NCBI GenBank assembly: GCA_900545665.1
Contig: UQZU01000012.1
Coordinates: 1-60,464 of the forward strand
DNA: 60,464 nucleotides
Source: an uncultured Collinsella sp.
Lineage (GTDB): Bacteria; Actinomycetota; Coriobacteriia; Coriobacteriales; Coriobacteriaceae
Direction: 5' to 3'
The translations under genes were made by a program, and so were the position numbers. How positions within the stretch are numbered: position 1 is the stretch's first letter; the number at the start of each line of letters is the position of its first letter. This document shows positions 32,871 through 41,794 of the stretch, one piece after another. Under the pieces are notes generated by a model, which worked only from the letters and a program-made list of their open reading frames with translations, did no database searches and was not told the DNA's origin.

Positions 32871-35672
32871 CTACAAAACATCGGCGCAGCGCTTGCAAAT
32901 ATGTGCGTGGCCGTTGTACTCGCCGACGGTGGTGCGGTAGTTCCAGCAACGGTCGCAGCACTCGCCCTCGGCAGCCTCGATGGCAACGGAAAGCTCCTCG
33001 CCCTGGGTCAGCTCAACATCAGAGACGATGTAGAACTCGGCCAGGTCGACGGCCTTGTCGCCGGTCAGCAGCGCGTACATCTCGGCGGGAACGACCGCCT
33101 TGACGCGGACCTGCTGGCTCTTAGTGAAGGTGCCGGCAGAACGGGCATCCTCAAGGGCCTTGGTCACGGCGCTACGGAGCTCGAGCGAAGCCTCGAGCAC
33201 GCCCTCAAACTCATTGGCCTCGTCGACCGTGATGGGCGACTTATACCAATCGAGCAGCGCGGCGTACTTCTGGTGATCGACGCAGCCGGCAGGTGCATAG
33301 GCCATGGCCTCATCGACTGTGTAGGACAGGATCGGCTGCAGGTCGCGCATGAGCATCGAGAAGAGCTCGGCCAGCACGGTCTGTGCGCTGCGGCGCTCGA
33401 GCGAGCCGGGCTTGTCGCAGTACAGACGGTCCTTCAGAGCGTCGAGGTACACGTTAGAAAGCTCGGTCACCACGAAGTCGTAGAGCGCACGGTAGGCGCG
33501 CGGGAACTCGTAGCTGGCGTAGGCGTCGTCGACCTCGGCCTGGACCTGGGTCAGACGGGCAACCATGAGCTTGTCGAGCGGCAGCAAGTCGGCAAAGGCG
33601 ACGCCGTCGGTCTCGGGCTCAAACTGACCCTCGAGCTCGGAGAGCAGGAAGCGCAGCGTGTTGCGGAAACGGCGATAGGCATCAGACGTACGAGCGAGAA
33701 TCTCGTGGTCGATGGAGACGTCGGAGCTGGTGTCGACAGAAGCAACCCACAGACGGATGATGTCGGCGCCCATCTCGTCACAGACCTTATTGGGGTCGAT
33801 AACATTGCCGAGCGACTTGGACATCTTGCGGCCCTGACCATCGAGTGTGAAGCCCTGCGAGACGACCGCCTTGTACGGGGCGTGGCCGTTGGCACCCACC
33901 GAGGTGAGCAGCGAGCTCTGGAACCAACCGCGGTGCTGGTCGGAGCCCTCAAGGTACACATCCGCCGGATACTCCAGCTCGGGACGGTACTCGCAGACGG
34001 CCTTCCAAGACACGCCGGAATCCCACCACACGTCGAGGATGTCCTTATCGGCCTTGAGGTGATGACCGCCGCACTTGGGGCAGACGCAGGCCTCGCCCAG
34101 GTAGCTCTCGGGAGCGTCGGTGAACCAGGCGTCGGAGCCCTTCTCGTGGAAGAGCTTGATGACGGCGTCGAGCGTGGCGTCGTTCATGACCTTCTCGCCG
34201 CAGTCGGCGCAGGTGTAGCTGGGGATAGGCACGCCCCAGTTGCGCTGACGGCTGATGCACCAGTCGGGACGCTGCTCGACCATGGCGCCGATGCGGTTGG
34301 CGGCGTGAGCCGGATACCACTTGACGTTCTCGCGAACCTCCTTGCCAGCCTGCTCACGCAAACCGGTCTTGTCCATAGAGACAAACCACTGGTCAGTAGC
34401 ACGGAAGAGCACCGGGTGCTTGCAGCGCCAGCAGTGCGGATAGCTGTGCGTGATCTTCTTCTCGAGGACCAGGGTTCCGCGCTCGCGCAGGAACTCGATG
34501 ATGTGCGGGTTGGCCTCATCGGTATCCATACCGCTGAAGGGGCCACCGGTGCCAAACTCCTCACCAGTGTAGAACTTGCCGTCGTCATCGACCGGCATGC
34601 AGATGTCGGTGATGCCCTCCTTGAGGCAGGCAAAATAGTCGTCGACGCCGTGGCCGGGCGAGTTGTGGACGATACCGGTACCGTCATCGACACCGACGTA
34701 ATCGGCCAGTAGCGCCACGCCCTCAACACCGTCAAAGATTGGCTGCTTGTAGTGGATGTGGTGGAAGGTCTCGGCGGGAACCACATAGGGCTTGCCGTCG
34801 ACCATAACCGGGGTGTACTCCCAGCCAAACTCCTCACAGCACTTGGGAGCCAGGTCCTCAAGCATGACCTCGGCACGACCATCGTGCTCAACGGCAACGT
34901 AGGCGGCGCCGGGCTTGAGGGAAACGGCCTGGTCGGAGGGGATGGTCCACGGCGTGGTCGTCCAGATGATAAAGTCAACCGGGCCGTCGAAGTTCTCGAG
35001 GCCGGCGGGCTTGGAAGTCATCTCGAAGCGCACGAAAATGGACGGGCTCGTCTCGTCGGAGTACTCGATCTCGGCCTCGGACAGCGCGGTGTGGCAGTGC
35101 TTGCACCAGTGAACCGGCTTGTGACCGCGATAGATCATGCCCTTATCGAACATGGCCTTGAAGACCTCGATGTCGGCGGCGTCGTGCTGGTGATAGAGCG
35201 TCAGATACGGGTTGTCCCAGTCGCCAAGCACGCCCAAGCGACGGAAGCCGGCCTTCTGGAGCTCGATGTTCTCGACAGCGAACTCGTTGCAAAGCTCGCG
35301 GATCTTGGCCGTGGAGGTCTGGTTGAACTTCTCGGTGCCGAGCTTTTCCTCGACCTTGTGCTCGATCGGCTGACCGTGGCAGTCCCAACCGGGGACATAG
35401 GGAACTTCGCAGCCCTGCATCATCCAGTAACGGTTGATCATGTCCTTGGAGATCTTGTTCATGGCATGGCCGATGTGGATCGGACCGTTGGCATACGGAG
35501 GACCGTCGTGCAGCACGAACTTCTTGTGACCCTCGTTCTTCTTCAGAACCTGCTCGTAGACCTTGTTGTCCTGCCAGTCCTTGAGTCGCTTGGGCTCGGA
35601 CTTGGAAAGACCGGCACGCATGGGAAAACCGGTCTTGGGCAGATTCATCGTCTGCTTGTACTCGTTTGCCAC
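32871..35672 (-). CDS. ileS: Isoleucine-tRNA ligase
   Basis: The 933-residue class I synthetase has PPYANGPIHIGHAMNK (HIGH) and GRKMSKSLGN (KMSKS). A large editing domain lies between them. The C-terminal zinc finger is CDRCWNYRTT and CKRCADVL. The start is GTG 35672, preceded by AAAGGGG; the in-frame extension upstream lies in the T-box leader and is not protein-like. Expression is controlled by the T-box leader described at 35690-36019. Confidence 0.96.
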   Translation of the reverse strand: MANEYKQTMNLPKTGFPMRAGLSKSEPKRLKDWQDNKVYEQVLKKNEGHKKFVLHDGPPYANGPIHIGHAMNKISKDMINRYWMMQGCEVPYVPGWDCHGQPIEHKVEEKLGTEKFNQTSTAKIRELCNEFAVENIELQKAGFRRLGVLGDWDNPYLTLYHQHDAADIEVFKAMFDKGMIYRGHKPVHWCKHCHTALSEAEIEYSDETSPSIFVRFEMTSKPAGLENFDGPVDFIIWTTTPWTIPSDQAVSLKPGAAYVAVEHDGRAEVMLEDLAPKCCEEFGWEYTPVMVDGKPYVVPAETFHHIHYKQPIFDGVEGVALLADYVGVDDGTGIVHNSPGHGVDDYFACLKEGITDICMPVDDDGKFYTGEEFGTGGPFSGMDTDEANPHIIEFLRERGTLVLEKKITHSYPHCWRCKHPVLFRATDQWFVSMDKTGLREQAGKEVRENVKWYPAHAANRIGAMVEQRPDWCISRQRNWGVPIPSYTCADCGEKVMNDATLDAVIKLFHEKGSDAWFTDAPESYLGEACVCPKCGGHHLKADKDILDVWWDSGVSWKAVCEYRPELEYPADVYLEGSDQHRGWFQSSLLTSVGANGHAPYKAVVSQGFTLDGQGRKMSKSLGNVIDPNKVCDEMGADIIRLWVASVDTSSDVSIDHEILARTSDAYRRFRNTLRFLLSELEGQFEPETDGVAFADLLPLDKLMVARLTQVQAEVDDAYASYEFPRAYRALYDFVVTELSNVYLDALKDRLYCDKPGSLERRSAQTVLAELFSMLMRDLQPILSYTVDEAMAYAPAGCVDHQKYAALLDWYKSPITVDEANEFEGVLEASLELRSAVTKALEDARSAGTFTKSQQVRVKAVVPAEMYALLTGDKAVDLAEFYIVSDVELTQGEELSVAIEAAEGECCDRCWNYRTTVGEYNGHAHICKRCADVL

Positions 35673-35689
35673 GGTACCCCTTTCATGTC

Positions 35690-36031
35690 GTGGGCGCGCA
35701 CGCCCGTTGGGCACCAAAAAAGCGCCCGTCCCTACAAGCTGGGACGAAGCGCCACAAAACGGGCTGTACGCCCGCAAAAGCTCTTCGCTTAACCACCCAG
35801 CTTAGATGCCCTCGCCCGCGTATTCGCGCGCTCGCATCCGTTACTCGGCTGGCCTGTATCGACGACCATCTCGGCGATGTCTACTAAGACGTGCCTGTGC
35901 GGCATATCCGTTGGGACCGCAGCTCCGGGGTGATTTTCATCGGTCGCATGCACGGGTTCTCAGCACTCCCCGCTCTCTGTAGCATGCGGACGGCCGACTA
36001 CTCGTCCCCATCAACGCTTATGCGGAGTATA
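35690..36031 (-). promoter_or_regulatory. T-box leader of ileS with terminator and antiterminator
   Basis: The minus-strand leader begins GACGAGTAGTC (36006-35996), and Stem I has CGCATGC/GCATGCG arms around AGAGAGCGGGGAGTGC. The specifier region contains GAAAATCACC, placing an ATC (Ile) codon at 35934-35932. A T-box TGG bulge appears as AAGCTGGGTGGTTAAGCG. The antiterminator forms when AAGCTGGG pairs with CCCAGCTT and AAGCG pairs with CGCTT. The competing terminator (GCGCTTCGTCCC with GGGACGGGCGC, then TTTTTT) occupies 35716-35752. TTCGCC (-35) and TATACT (-10, 36031-36026) lie 17 bases apart at the start. Uncharged tRNA-Ile should favour readthrough. Confidence 0.88.
35716..35752 (-). terminator. 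ileS T-box terminator hairpin
   Basis: GCGCCCGTCCC (35722-35732) pairs with GGGACGAAGCGC (35741-35752) with a small bulge. The minus-strand product ends in TTTTTT (35721-35716). The 3' half can instead form the antiterminator. Confidence 0.85.
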
Positions 36032-36158
36032 CTAGCACGTTCCGCGCCGGCGAAAAACCCTCAACACTGGTTTTATACGTTCGAAATTTCTTGCGGCCGT
36101 GGATCTTCTCTTGGAGCAAAATACCTGTAAGCACTTTATCGAGCGAAAGAAGGTTGCT

Positions 36159-37241
36159 ATGCGCACGATCGGAATGAGCGATTACACCGTCGGCGAGGAT
36201 TGCTTTGCCGAGCTGCCCGCCGCACTGGCGGAGTACGGCGCGAAGAAGGTCGCCATCATCGGCGGCAAGCGAGCCCTGGCTGCAGCGCTGCCGGGCATCG
36301 AGGCGGCACTTGAAGGCACCGATGTCGAGGTTCTTGAGACGCGCGTCTACGGCACCAACAGCACACGCGCCAATATCGCCAAGGTCGTGAACTCCCCCGC
36401 TTGCCAACAGGCAGACGTGCTTATCGCCTGTGGCGGCGGCAAGGCACTCGACACCGTCAAGACGGCGGCCGTCGAGCTCAAGAAGATCGTCTTTACCGTG
36501 CCGACGATTTGCTCTAACTGTTCCGCCGCGACCGCCATTGCCGTTGTCTACAACGACGATGGATCGCTCGAGGGCTATTCGTACCCCAACCGACCGGCGC
36601 ACATCTTCATCAATCCCAAGATCATCGCCGAGGCTCCGGCAGAGTACTTCTGGGCCGGCGTGGGCGACGCCCTGTCCAAGCAGCCCGAGGTCGAGTACGC
36701 CACGAGCGCCGGCGACCTGGAGCACACCGCCGGCCTTGGCCTGGCTCTTGCCCACACCTGTTCCGAGCCGCTGTTTACCTACGGTGTTCAGGGTCTTGAG
36801 GACGTTCGTCAGAATCTATCGAGCGAGGCCGTCAAGCAGATCGCGCTCGACATCGTGGTCAACACGGGCTATGTCTCGAACCTGACCAACCAGAACGATT
36901 ACTACTACAACTCGAGCGTGGCGCACGCGTTCTACAACGCCACCTGCAGCATTCCGCGTGAGGGCACCTACCTGCACGGCGAAGTCGTAAGCCTGGGCGT
37001 GCTGGTGTTGTTCGCCTACACGGGCGACACCGAGAACCTTGAGCGCTACGCCGCCTTTAACAAGCAGATGGGCCTGCCCGTGACGCTTGAGCAGGTCGGG
37101 CTTTCCGAGGCCGATATCCCTGCTCTGTGCAAGTACGCACACGCCACCAACGAGTGGAAGCAGGGCAACCCGGAGCCCTTCACCGACAAGAAGTTCGCCG
37201 CTGCCATCAAGGCCGCCAACGCCTACGGCCACACGCTCTAG
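36159..37241 (+). CDS. Iron-containing alcohol dehydrogenase family protein, glycerol dehydrogenase-like
   Basis: The 360-residue protein has the GldA-type Rossmann region VAIIGGKRALAAAL and LIACGGGKALDTVKTAA. Metal ligands appear in GVGDALSKQ (Asp), SVAHAFYNA (His) and GTYLHGEVVSLG (His). Members oxidise glycerol or related polyols with NAD; the actual substrate is unknown. The ATG at 36159 has AAGAAGG upstream. It is the divergent neighbour of the ileS T-box and ends at a strong bidirectional terminator. Confidence 0.82.
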   Translation: MRTIGMSDYTVGEDCFAELPAALAEYGAKKVAIIGGKRALAAALPGIEAALEGTDVEVLETRVYGTNSTRANIAKVVNSPACQQADVLIACGGGKALDTVKTAAVELKKIVFTVPTICSNCSAATAIAVVYNDDGSLEGYSYPNRPAHIFINPKIIAEAPAEYFWAGVGDALSKQPEVEYATSAGDLEHTAGLGLALAHTCSEPLFTYGVQGLEDVRQNLSSEAVKQIALDIVVNTGYVSNLTNQNDYYYNSSVAHAFYNATCSIPREGTYLHGEVVSLGVLVLFAYTGDTENLERYAAFNKQMGLPVTLEQVGLSEADIPALCKYAHATNEWKQGNPEPFTDKKFAAAIKAANAYGHTL

Positions 37242-37250
37242 GCCTAGCCC

Positions 37251-37291
37251 AAAACCACCACAAGGGAGCAGTGCCCTTGTGGTGGTTTTTT
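37251..37291. terminator. Bidirectional terminator between GldA-like and DUF523 genes
   Basis: ACCACCACAAGGG pairs with CCCTTGTGGTGG. AAAA precedes and TTTTTT follows, so it can stop convergent transcription from both sides. Confidence 0.9.
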
Positions 37292-37745
37292 ATTGCTCCA
37301 GCATGCTGGGGTCGAACTCGCTAACCGGGATCACGCGATAACCGTGGCGGAGCAGTAAATCAACGAAGACGCCGTTGCCCGCCGTGAGGGTGCCACTGAA
37401 TGTTCCGTCGTAGATGAGGCTCGCGCCGCACGAGGGACTACGGTCCTGCAGGATGCACGCGGCGATCTCTTCCGGCCCACCCGCCTGCTCGCACATGTCG
37501 AGCGCACGTTGGGCGCCTAGGCGAAATTCCAGGTCAACGGACACGCCCTCGCAGGTACAGACCTCGCCGTTCACAATCTCGGACGGCTTGCGCGGCGTGG
37601 GCAGGCCCCCAAAGACCTCAGGGCACACCAAGAGGACCTCGGTCCCTGTACGCTCGCAGGCCTCGACCAACTCGCGATGATAGTTGTCGAGCCCATTATA
37701 CTTGCAGCTCTCGCCCATCAAACAGGCACTCACCACGATCTTCAT
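37290..37745 (-). CDS. DUF523 (YbbK) family protein
   Basis: The 151-residue protein begins MKIVVSACLMGESCKYNG and carries a dispersed Cys set (CLMG, ESCKYNG, CEGV, CILQDRSPSCG). It is a DUF523 family member of unknown function. The ATG at 37745 has GAGAGGG upstream. The stop lies at the edge of the terminator shared with the convergent dehydrogenase. Confidence 0.8.
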   Translation of the reverse strand: MKIVVSACLMGESCKYNGLDNYHRELVEACERTGTEVLLVCPEVFGGLPTPRKPSEIVNGEVCTCEGVSVDLEFRLGAQRALDMCEQAGGPEEIAACILQDRSPSCGASLIYDGTFSGTLTAGNGVFVDLLLRHGYRVIPVSEFDPSMLEQ

Positions 37746-37761
37746 TTCCATCCCTCTCAAG

Positions 37762-37800
37762 CAAAACGCCCCATTTGAGTAAGCTGCTCAAATGGGGCGT
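37762..37800 (-). terminator. Terminator after ftsH
   Basis: ACGCCCCATTTGAG (37766-37779) pairs with CTCAAATGGGGCGT (37787-37800). The minus-strand product ends in TTTTGCTTG. Confidence 0.85.
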
Positions 37801-37826
37801 CGGCGTTTACTGGCTCGGCCGCGGCT

Positions 37827-39719
37827 TTACTGCTGCTTGGGCATCAGCGGATTCTCGCGCGTGAGGAGGTTCATGAACTCCTCACCCGTAATGGTCTCCT
37901 TCTTGTACAGATAACGAGCCAGCTCATGGAGCTTAAACTTGTTCTCCTTGAGGATCTGCAGGGCGCGATCGTGCGCGTCCTCGATCAGCTTAGCGACAAT
38001 CGCGTCCACGCGCTCGGCCGTACCGGGGGCGCAGGTGAGCGACGTGTCCTGGTTAAGGTACGCATTCTGAACGGTACCGAGTGCCATCATGCCAAACTCA
38101 TCGGACATACCAAAGCGCGTCACCATGTTACGGGCGAGCTTGGTGGCCTGCTCGATATCGTTGGCGGCGCCGGTCGTCATCTCACCAAAGATGAGCTCCT
38201 CGGCTGCACGGCCACCGCAATAGACGGCGAGCTTGTCCAGGACCTCCTGGCGCGTGGTCAGGAAGCGCTCATCCTCCTCGACCTGCATGGTGTAGCCCAG
38301 AGCACCGCTCGTGCGCGGCACGATGGTGATCTTCGTGACCGGTGCAGAGCCCTTCTGGCGGGCGGCAACGATGGCATGGCCGATCTCGTGGTAAGAAACA
38401 ACCTGCTTCTCGTGGTCGGACAGCACCGTGGACTTACGCTGCTGGCCGGCGATGACGACCTCCACCGACTCCTCAAAATCGTCCTGCGTAGCGCGCTTGC
38501 GGCCCTCACGGACGGCACGCAGGGCGCCCTCGTTGATGATATTGGCCAGGTCAGCGCCCGAGGCACCGGGCGTGGCGCGGGCAATCGCGGTCAGGTCGAT
38601 CGGCGGCTGCGTCTTCACGCTCTTGGCATGCAGCTCGAGGATGTTCTTGCGGCCGGTCAGATCGGGCAGCTCAACGGGGATGCGGCGGTCAAAACGACCG
38701 GGGCGCAGCAGGGCCGGATCGAGGCTGTCGGGACGGTTGGTGGCAGCGAGGACAACGATACCCTTGTGGTTATCGAAGCCATCCATCTCGGTCAGCAACT
38801 GATTGAGCGTCTGCTCGCGCTCGTCGTTGCCGCTAAAGCCGCCGCCGTCACGCTTTTTGCCGATGGTATCGATCTCGTCGATAAACACAATGCACGGGGC
38901 CTTTTCCTTGGCCTGCTTAAACAGGTCGCGCACCTTGGCGGCGCCACGGCCGACGAACATCTCGACGAACTCAGAACCCGAAATGCTAAAGAACGGAACA
39001 CCAGCCTCGCCGGCAACAGCCTTGGCTAGCAGGGTCTTACCGGTACCCGGAGGGCCAACAAGGAGAGCACCGCGCGGCAGCTTGGCGCCAATCTCCTCGT
39101 AGCGTTGGGGCTTCTCCAGAAAGTCGACGACCTCCTTGAGGGACTCCTTGGCCTCTTCCTGGCCGGCGACATCCTTAAAGGTCACGCCCACGTCCTTGGA
39201 GGCGATGACGCGCGCGCCGGACTTGCCCAGTCCACCGCCGCCAAAGCCACCGCCGCCAAAGTTCATCGAAGGACCGTCATCACCCATGGCCTTCTTCATG
39301 CGGCGGTTGAGCCACCAGCCGATCAGGAAGAAAATCGCCATGGGAAGGATGAGCGTAAGCAGGTAGTAGTTCATCAAACCCGAGTTTTTATCGGGAACGA
39401 CCGACTCCAGCGAAGCGCCAGACTCAAGCACGCGATCGGTAAAGCCCGCATCGTTCGGCACACCGGTCGTCTTATAGGCGATGTTCTCGTCCTCGCCCTT
39501 CTTGGTGTAATAAATCGAGTAATCGTCCGTGTTGTACTCGACCTTGTCGACACTCTTCTTATCGAGCGCTTTGACAAACGTCGAGTAATCGGTCTTCGTA
39601 ATCTGCTGCGTGTGACCGATGTTGGGGAACAGAACGGTCGAGAGCACGAGGTAGACGACGAAGGCGATGAGCACGTAGAGGATCATATTCCGTCTACGCT
39701 TGTTGTCATCCATCTCCAT
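37827..39719 (-). CDS. ftsH: ATP-dependent zinc metalloprotease FtsH
   Basis: The 630-residue membrane protease has two N-terminal spans, an AAA domain (LLVGPPGTGKTLLAKA, IVFIDEIDTIG, second region of homology RPDSLDPALLRPGRFDRR) and a peptidase domain with YHEIGHAIVA. It degrades membrane and regulatory proteins. The start is uncertain: ATG 39719 has GGAG nine bases upstream, while an ATG five codons earlier (39734) has no ribosome site. Confidence 0.95.
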   Translation of the reverse strand: MEMDDNKRRRNMILYVLIAFVVYLVLSTVLFPNIGHTQQITKTDYSTFVKALDKKSVDKVEYNTDDYSIYYTKKGEDENIAYKTTGVPNDAGFTDRVLESGASLESVVPDKNSGLMNYYLLTLILPMAIFFLIGWWLNRRMKKAMGDDGPSMNFGGGGFGGGGLGKSGARVIASKDVGVTFKDVAGQEEAKESLKEVVDFLEKPQRYEEIGAKLPRGALLVGPPGTGKTLLAKAVAGEAGVPFFSISGSEFVEMFVGRGAAKVRDLFKQAKEKAPCIVFIDEIDTIGKKRDGGGFSGNDEREQTLNQLLTEMDGFDNHKGIVVLAATNRPDSLDPALLRPGRFDRRIPVELPDLTGRKNILELHAKSVKTQPPIDLTAIARATPGASGADLANIINEGALRAVREGRKRATQDDFEESVEVVIAGQQRKSTVLSDHEKQVVSYHEIGHAIVAARQKGSAPVTKITIVPRTSGALGYTMQVEEDERFLTTRQEVLDKLAVYCGGRAAEELIFGEMTTGAANDIEQATKLARNMVTRFGMSDEFGMMALGTVQNAYLNQDTSLTCAPGTAERVDAIVAKLIEDAHDRALQILKENKFKLHELARYLYKKETITGEEFMNLLTRENPLMPKQQ

Positions 39720-39811
39720 CTGCTTGAACTCCATCTACTGGGGTTAATAATGCTTTCTAGAATACCCAACCCGAACGGCGATAAACCGACGCCGGGCACG
39801 AAAAGACAGAG

Positions 39812-40297
39812 ATGGCATCACTGGAAGTCGGCAAGGTTCAAATCTATACGGGCGACGGCAAGGGCAAGACGACGGCTGCGCTGGGGCTCGCGCTGCGTGC
39901 CACGGGCTATGGACTTAACGTGCCCATGCTTCAGTTTGCCAAGAAGCTGCACTGCGCCGAACATGATGCAGCACCTCGTTTAGGGCTACGCATCGTACAA
40001 GCCGACCGCGACACACCCGAGGCTTGCGCCGCGCAGATCATGGAGCTCGCATGCGAGCAGATATCACAGGTCGACGTTCTGATTTTGGATGAACTCGGCG
40101 AGGCCATGCGCCGCGGCTTCGTGACGCGCGAGGATGTCGAAGCGCTGATCGCGATAAAGCCCGCCACCACGGAGCTCGTGCTCACCGGCCGGGGCTTGCT
40201 GCCCCTCGCGAACCTCGCCGACCTTGTCACCGAAATGCGCCCCATCAAACGCTACTTCGACGAAGGACTCCTAGCCCGCCAAGGCATCGAATACTAG
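39812..40297 (+). CDS. cobO: Cob(I)yrinic acid a,c-diamide adenosyltransferase, CobA/BtuR family
   Basis: The 161-residue protein has the P-loop YTGDGKGKTTAALGLAL near the N-terminus and VLILDELGEAMRRGFV later, typical of the BtuR/CobO/CobP adenosyltransferase family. It adenosylates corrinoids using ATP. No other cobalamin gene is in the window, so it may serve salvage. The ribosome site AGACAGAG is weak. It ends inside a palindrome shared with the convergent exporter gene. Confidence 0.85.
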   Translation: MASLEVGKVQIYTGDGKGKTTAALGLALRATGYGLNVPMLQFAKKLHCAEHDAAPRLGLRIVQADRDTPEACAAQIMELACEQISQVDVLILDELGEAMRRGFVTREDVEALIAIKPATTELVLTGRGLLPLANLADLVTEMRPIKRYFDEGLLARQGIEY

Positions 40298-40323
40298 CCA
40301 TTGGGGACGTCCCGAATGGCTAG
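40294..40323. repeat. Palindrome spanning both convergent stop codons
   Basis: CTAGCCATT and AATGGCTAG flank GGGACGTCC with two mismatches near the centre. The cobO stop (40295-40297) and the exporter stop (40320-40322, reverse) both lie in the arms. It may end both transcripts, although no T-run follows. Confidence 0.6.
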
Positions 40324-41669
40324 GCGGTGGCGCGGCCGAGCCAGTTGCCGCTGTGATGGTAGACGGTGAACATCATGGCGGTGATTACCCAGGTTACGGG
40401 GTAGACAAGCAGCAGGTGCTCAAGCGACGGATCGAACGGCATAATCGCAAACACCCAGATCACCCTGAGCACGACAGTGCCAAAAATCGTGAGCAGCATG
40501 GGCTGCAAGCTCACGCCAGCGCCGCGAATGGAGCCCGACGCGTTCTCGATAATCGAGAAGATCGCGTAGAACGGCGCGATGAAATGAAGAATCGTCGTGG
40601 TGTACGCCGAAATCGAAGCATCGTCGACAAACAAACGCGACAGAGGACCCGAGAACACCAGGAGTACGGCAGACAGGCCACCAATGAGCATAAACGAAAG
40701 GACGAGCGACGTGTGATATCCCTTGCGCATGCGCTCGTAATTGCGCGCGCCAAAGTTCTGCGCCGAGAACGTAGTGATCGATACGCCGAGCGCCTCGGTC
40801 ACCATCCAGATAATGCCATCCAGGCGCCCAGATAGACCCCAAGCAGTCGTGACATCGGCGCCAAACGAATTAACCGACACCTGGATCAGCACGTTCGAGA
40901 TCGAATAGGCAGCCGATTGAAAACCGAGTGGCAGACCACACGAGATCATACTCTTGCAAATACCGCGATCGATGCCGAGCTTAGACAGCGAAAGACGCCA
41001 TGCGCCCGGAGCGCGCATCATGCGCAACACGATCATCGTTGCATTGGAGCAAATGGTCAGCGCCACTGCGATGCCGCAGCCCAACGCCTCCATATGCAAC
41101 ACAGCGACAAAGATGATATCCAGCACCACGTTAACCAGGCAGCCAGAGGCAATGATCACAGCGGGGCCGCGCGTGTCGCCCACGGCACGCAGCAGTGCGG
41201 TTCCCATATTAAGCAGCAGTGCCGCAACCATCGCGGCAAAATAACAGCGAGCATAGGCCACGCCCTCGGCCAATAGTTCATGCGGCGTGTTCATAAGCAC
41301 CAGCATGGGCTCAACGAACACTATGCCAAGAATCGAGAAAACGATACCGCCCACCAGCGCGAGCGTCATGGCTGTATGGACCGAACGACTCAGTCGCTCA
41401 TCATCGTGCTGACCAAAATACTGACCGGTAATGACCGCGCAGCCGGCGCCGACGCCAACGCAAAAGCCAATGCAGAGCTCGGTGAGCACCATCGTAGCTT
41501 GAATGCCACCTAGCGCGAGCTTGCCGCCAAACTGACCGACGATATAGGTACCGATAAGCGTGTAGGCCTGCTGAAAAAACGAACTAAAAAAGATGGGAAC
41601 GCACAGCGAAAGCAGCTGCTGCCAAATAACACCCTGCGTTACATCGATAGCCGTAGATTTCTTAGCCAC
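40320..41669 (-). CDS. MATE family multidrug/metabolite exporter
   Basis: The 449-residue protein has twelve predicted spans in two pseudo-repeats. The N-terminal half has PIFFSSFFQQAYTLIGTYIV and the second half has AVGDTRGPAVIIASGCLVNV and GRLDGIIWMVTEALGVS. The MATE family exchanges Na+ or H+ for drugs or cationic compounds; the substrate is unknown. The likely start is GTG 41669 with GGGGAGG upstream. It appears to be transcribed alone. Confidence 0.87.
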   Translation of the reverse strand: MAKKSTAIDVTQGVIWQQLLSLCVPIFFSSFFQQAYTLIGTYIVGQFGGKLALGGIQATMVLTELCIGFCVGVGAGCAVITGQYFGQHDDERLSRSVHTAMTLALVGGIVFSILGIVFVEPMLVLMNTPHELLAEGVAYARCYFAAMVAALLLNMGTALLRAVGDTRGPAVIIASGCLVNVVLDIIFVAVLHMEALGCGIAVALTICSNATMIVLRMMRAPGAWRLSLSKLGIDRGICKSMISCGLPLGFQSAAYSISNVLIQVSVNSFGADVTTAWGLSGRLDGIIWMVTEALGVSITTFSAQNFGARNYERMRKGYHTSLVLSFMLIGGLSAVLLVFSGPLSRLFVDDASISAYTTTILHFIAPFYAIFSIIENASGSIRGAGVSLQPMLLTIFGTVVLRVIWVFAIMPFDPSLEHLLLVYPVTWVITAMMFTVYHHSGNWLGRATA

Positions 41670-41794
41670 ACGCCCTCCCCAAAAGCGTACGTCAACCGAC
41701 AAAACAGTAATTAAAGACCTAAGCTAATAGCAGCTTAGCACCGACCGACGTCGACCGAAACACCCCGAGTCAGAGCCCGGTGCAAACTATCTGC

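Noticed and set aside
32901..34712. 603-codon plus-strand frame opposite ileS
   Set aside because: Shadow of ileS; no motifs.
35673..35777. N-terminal extension of ileS upstream of GTG 35672
   Set aside because: It lies inside the T-box terminator region and is not protein-like; AAAGGGG marks the GTG start.
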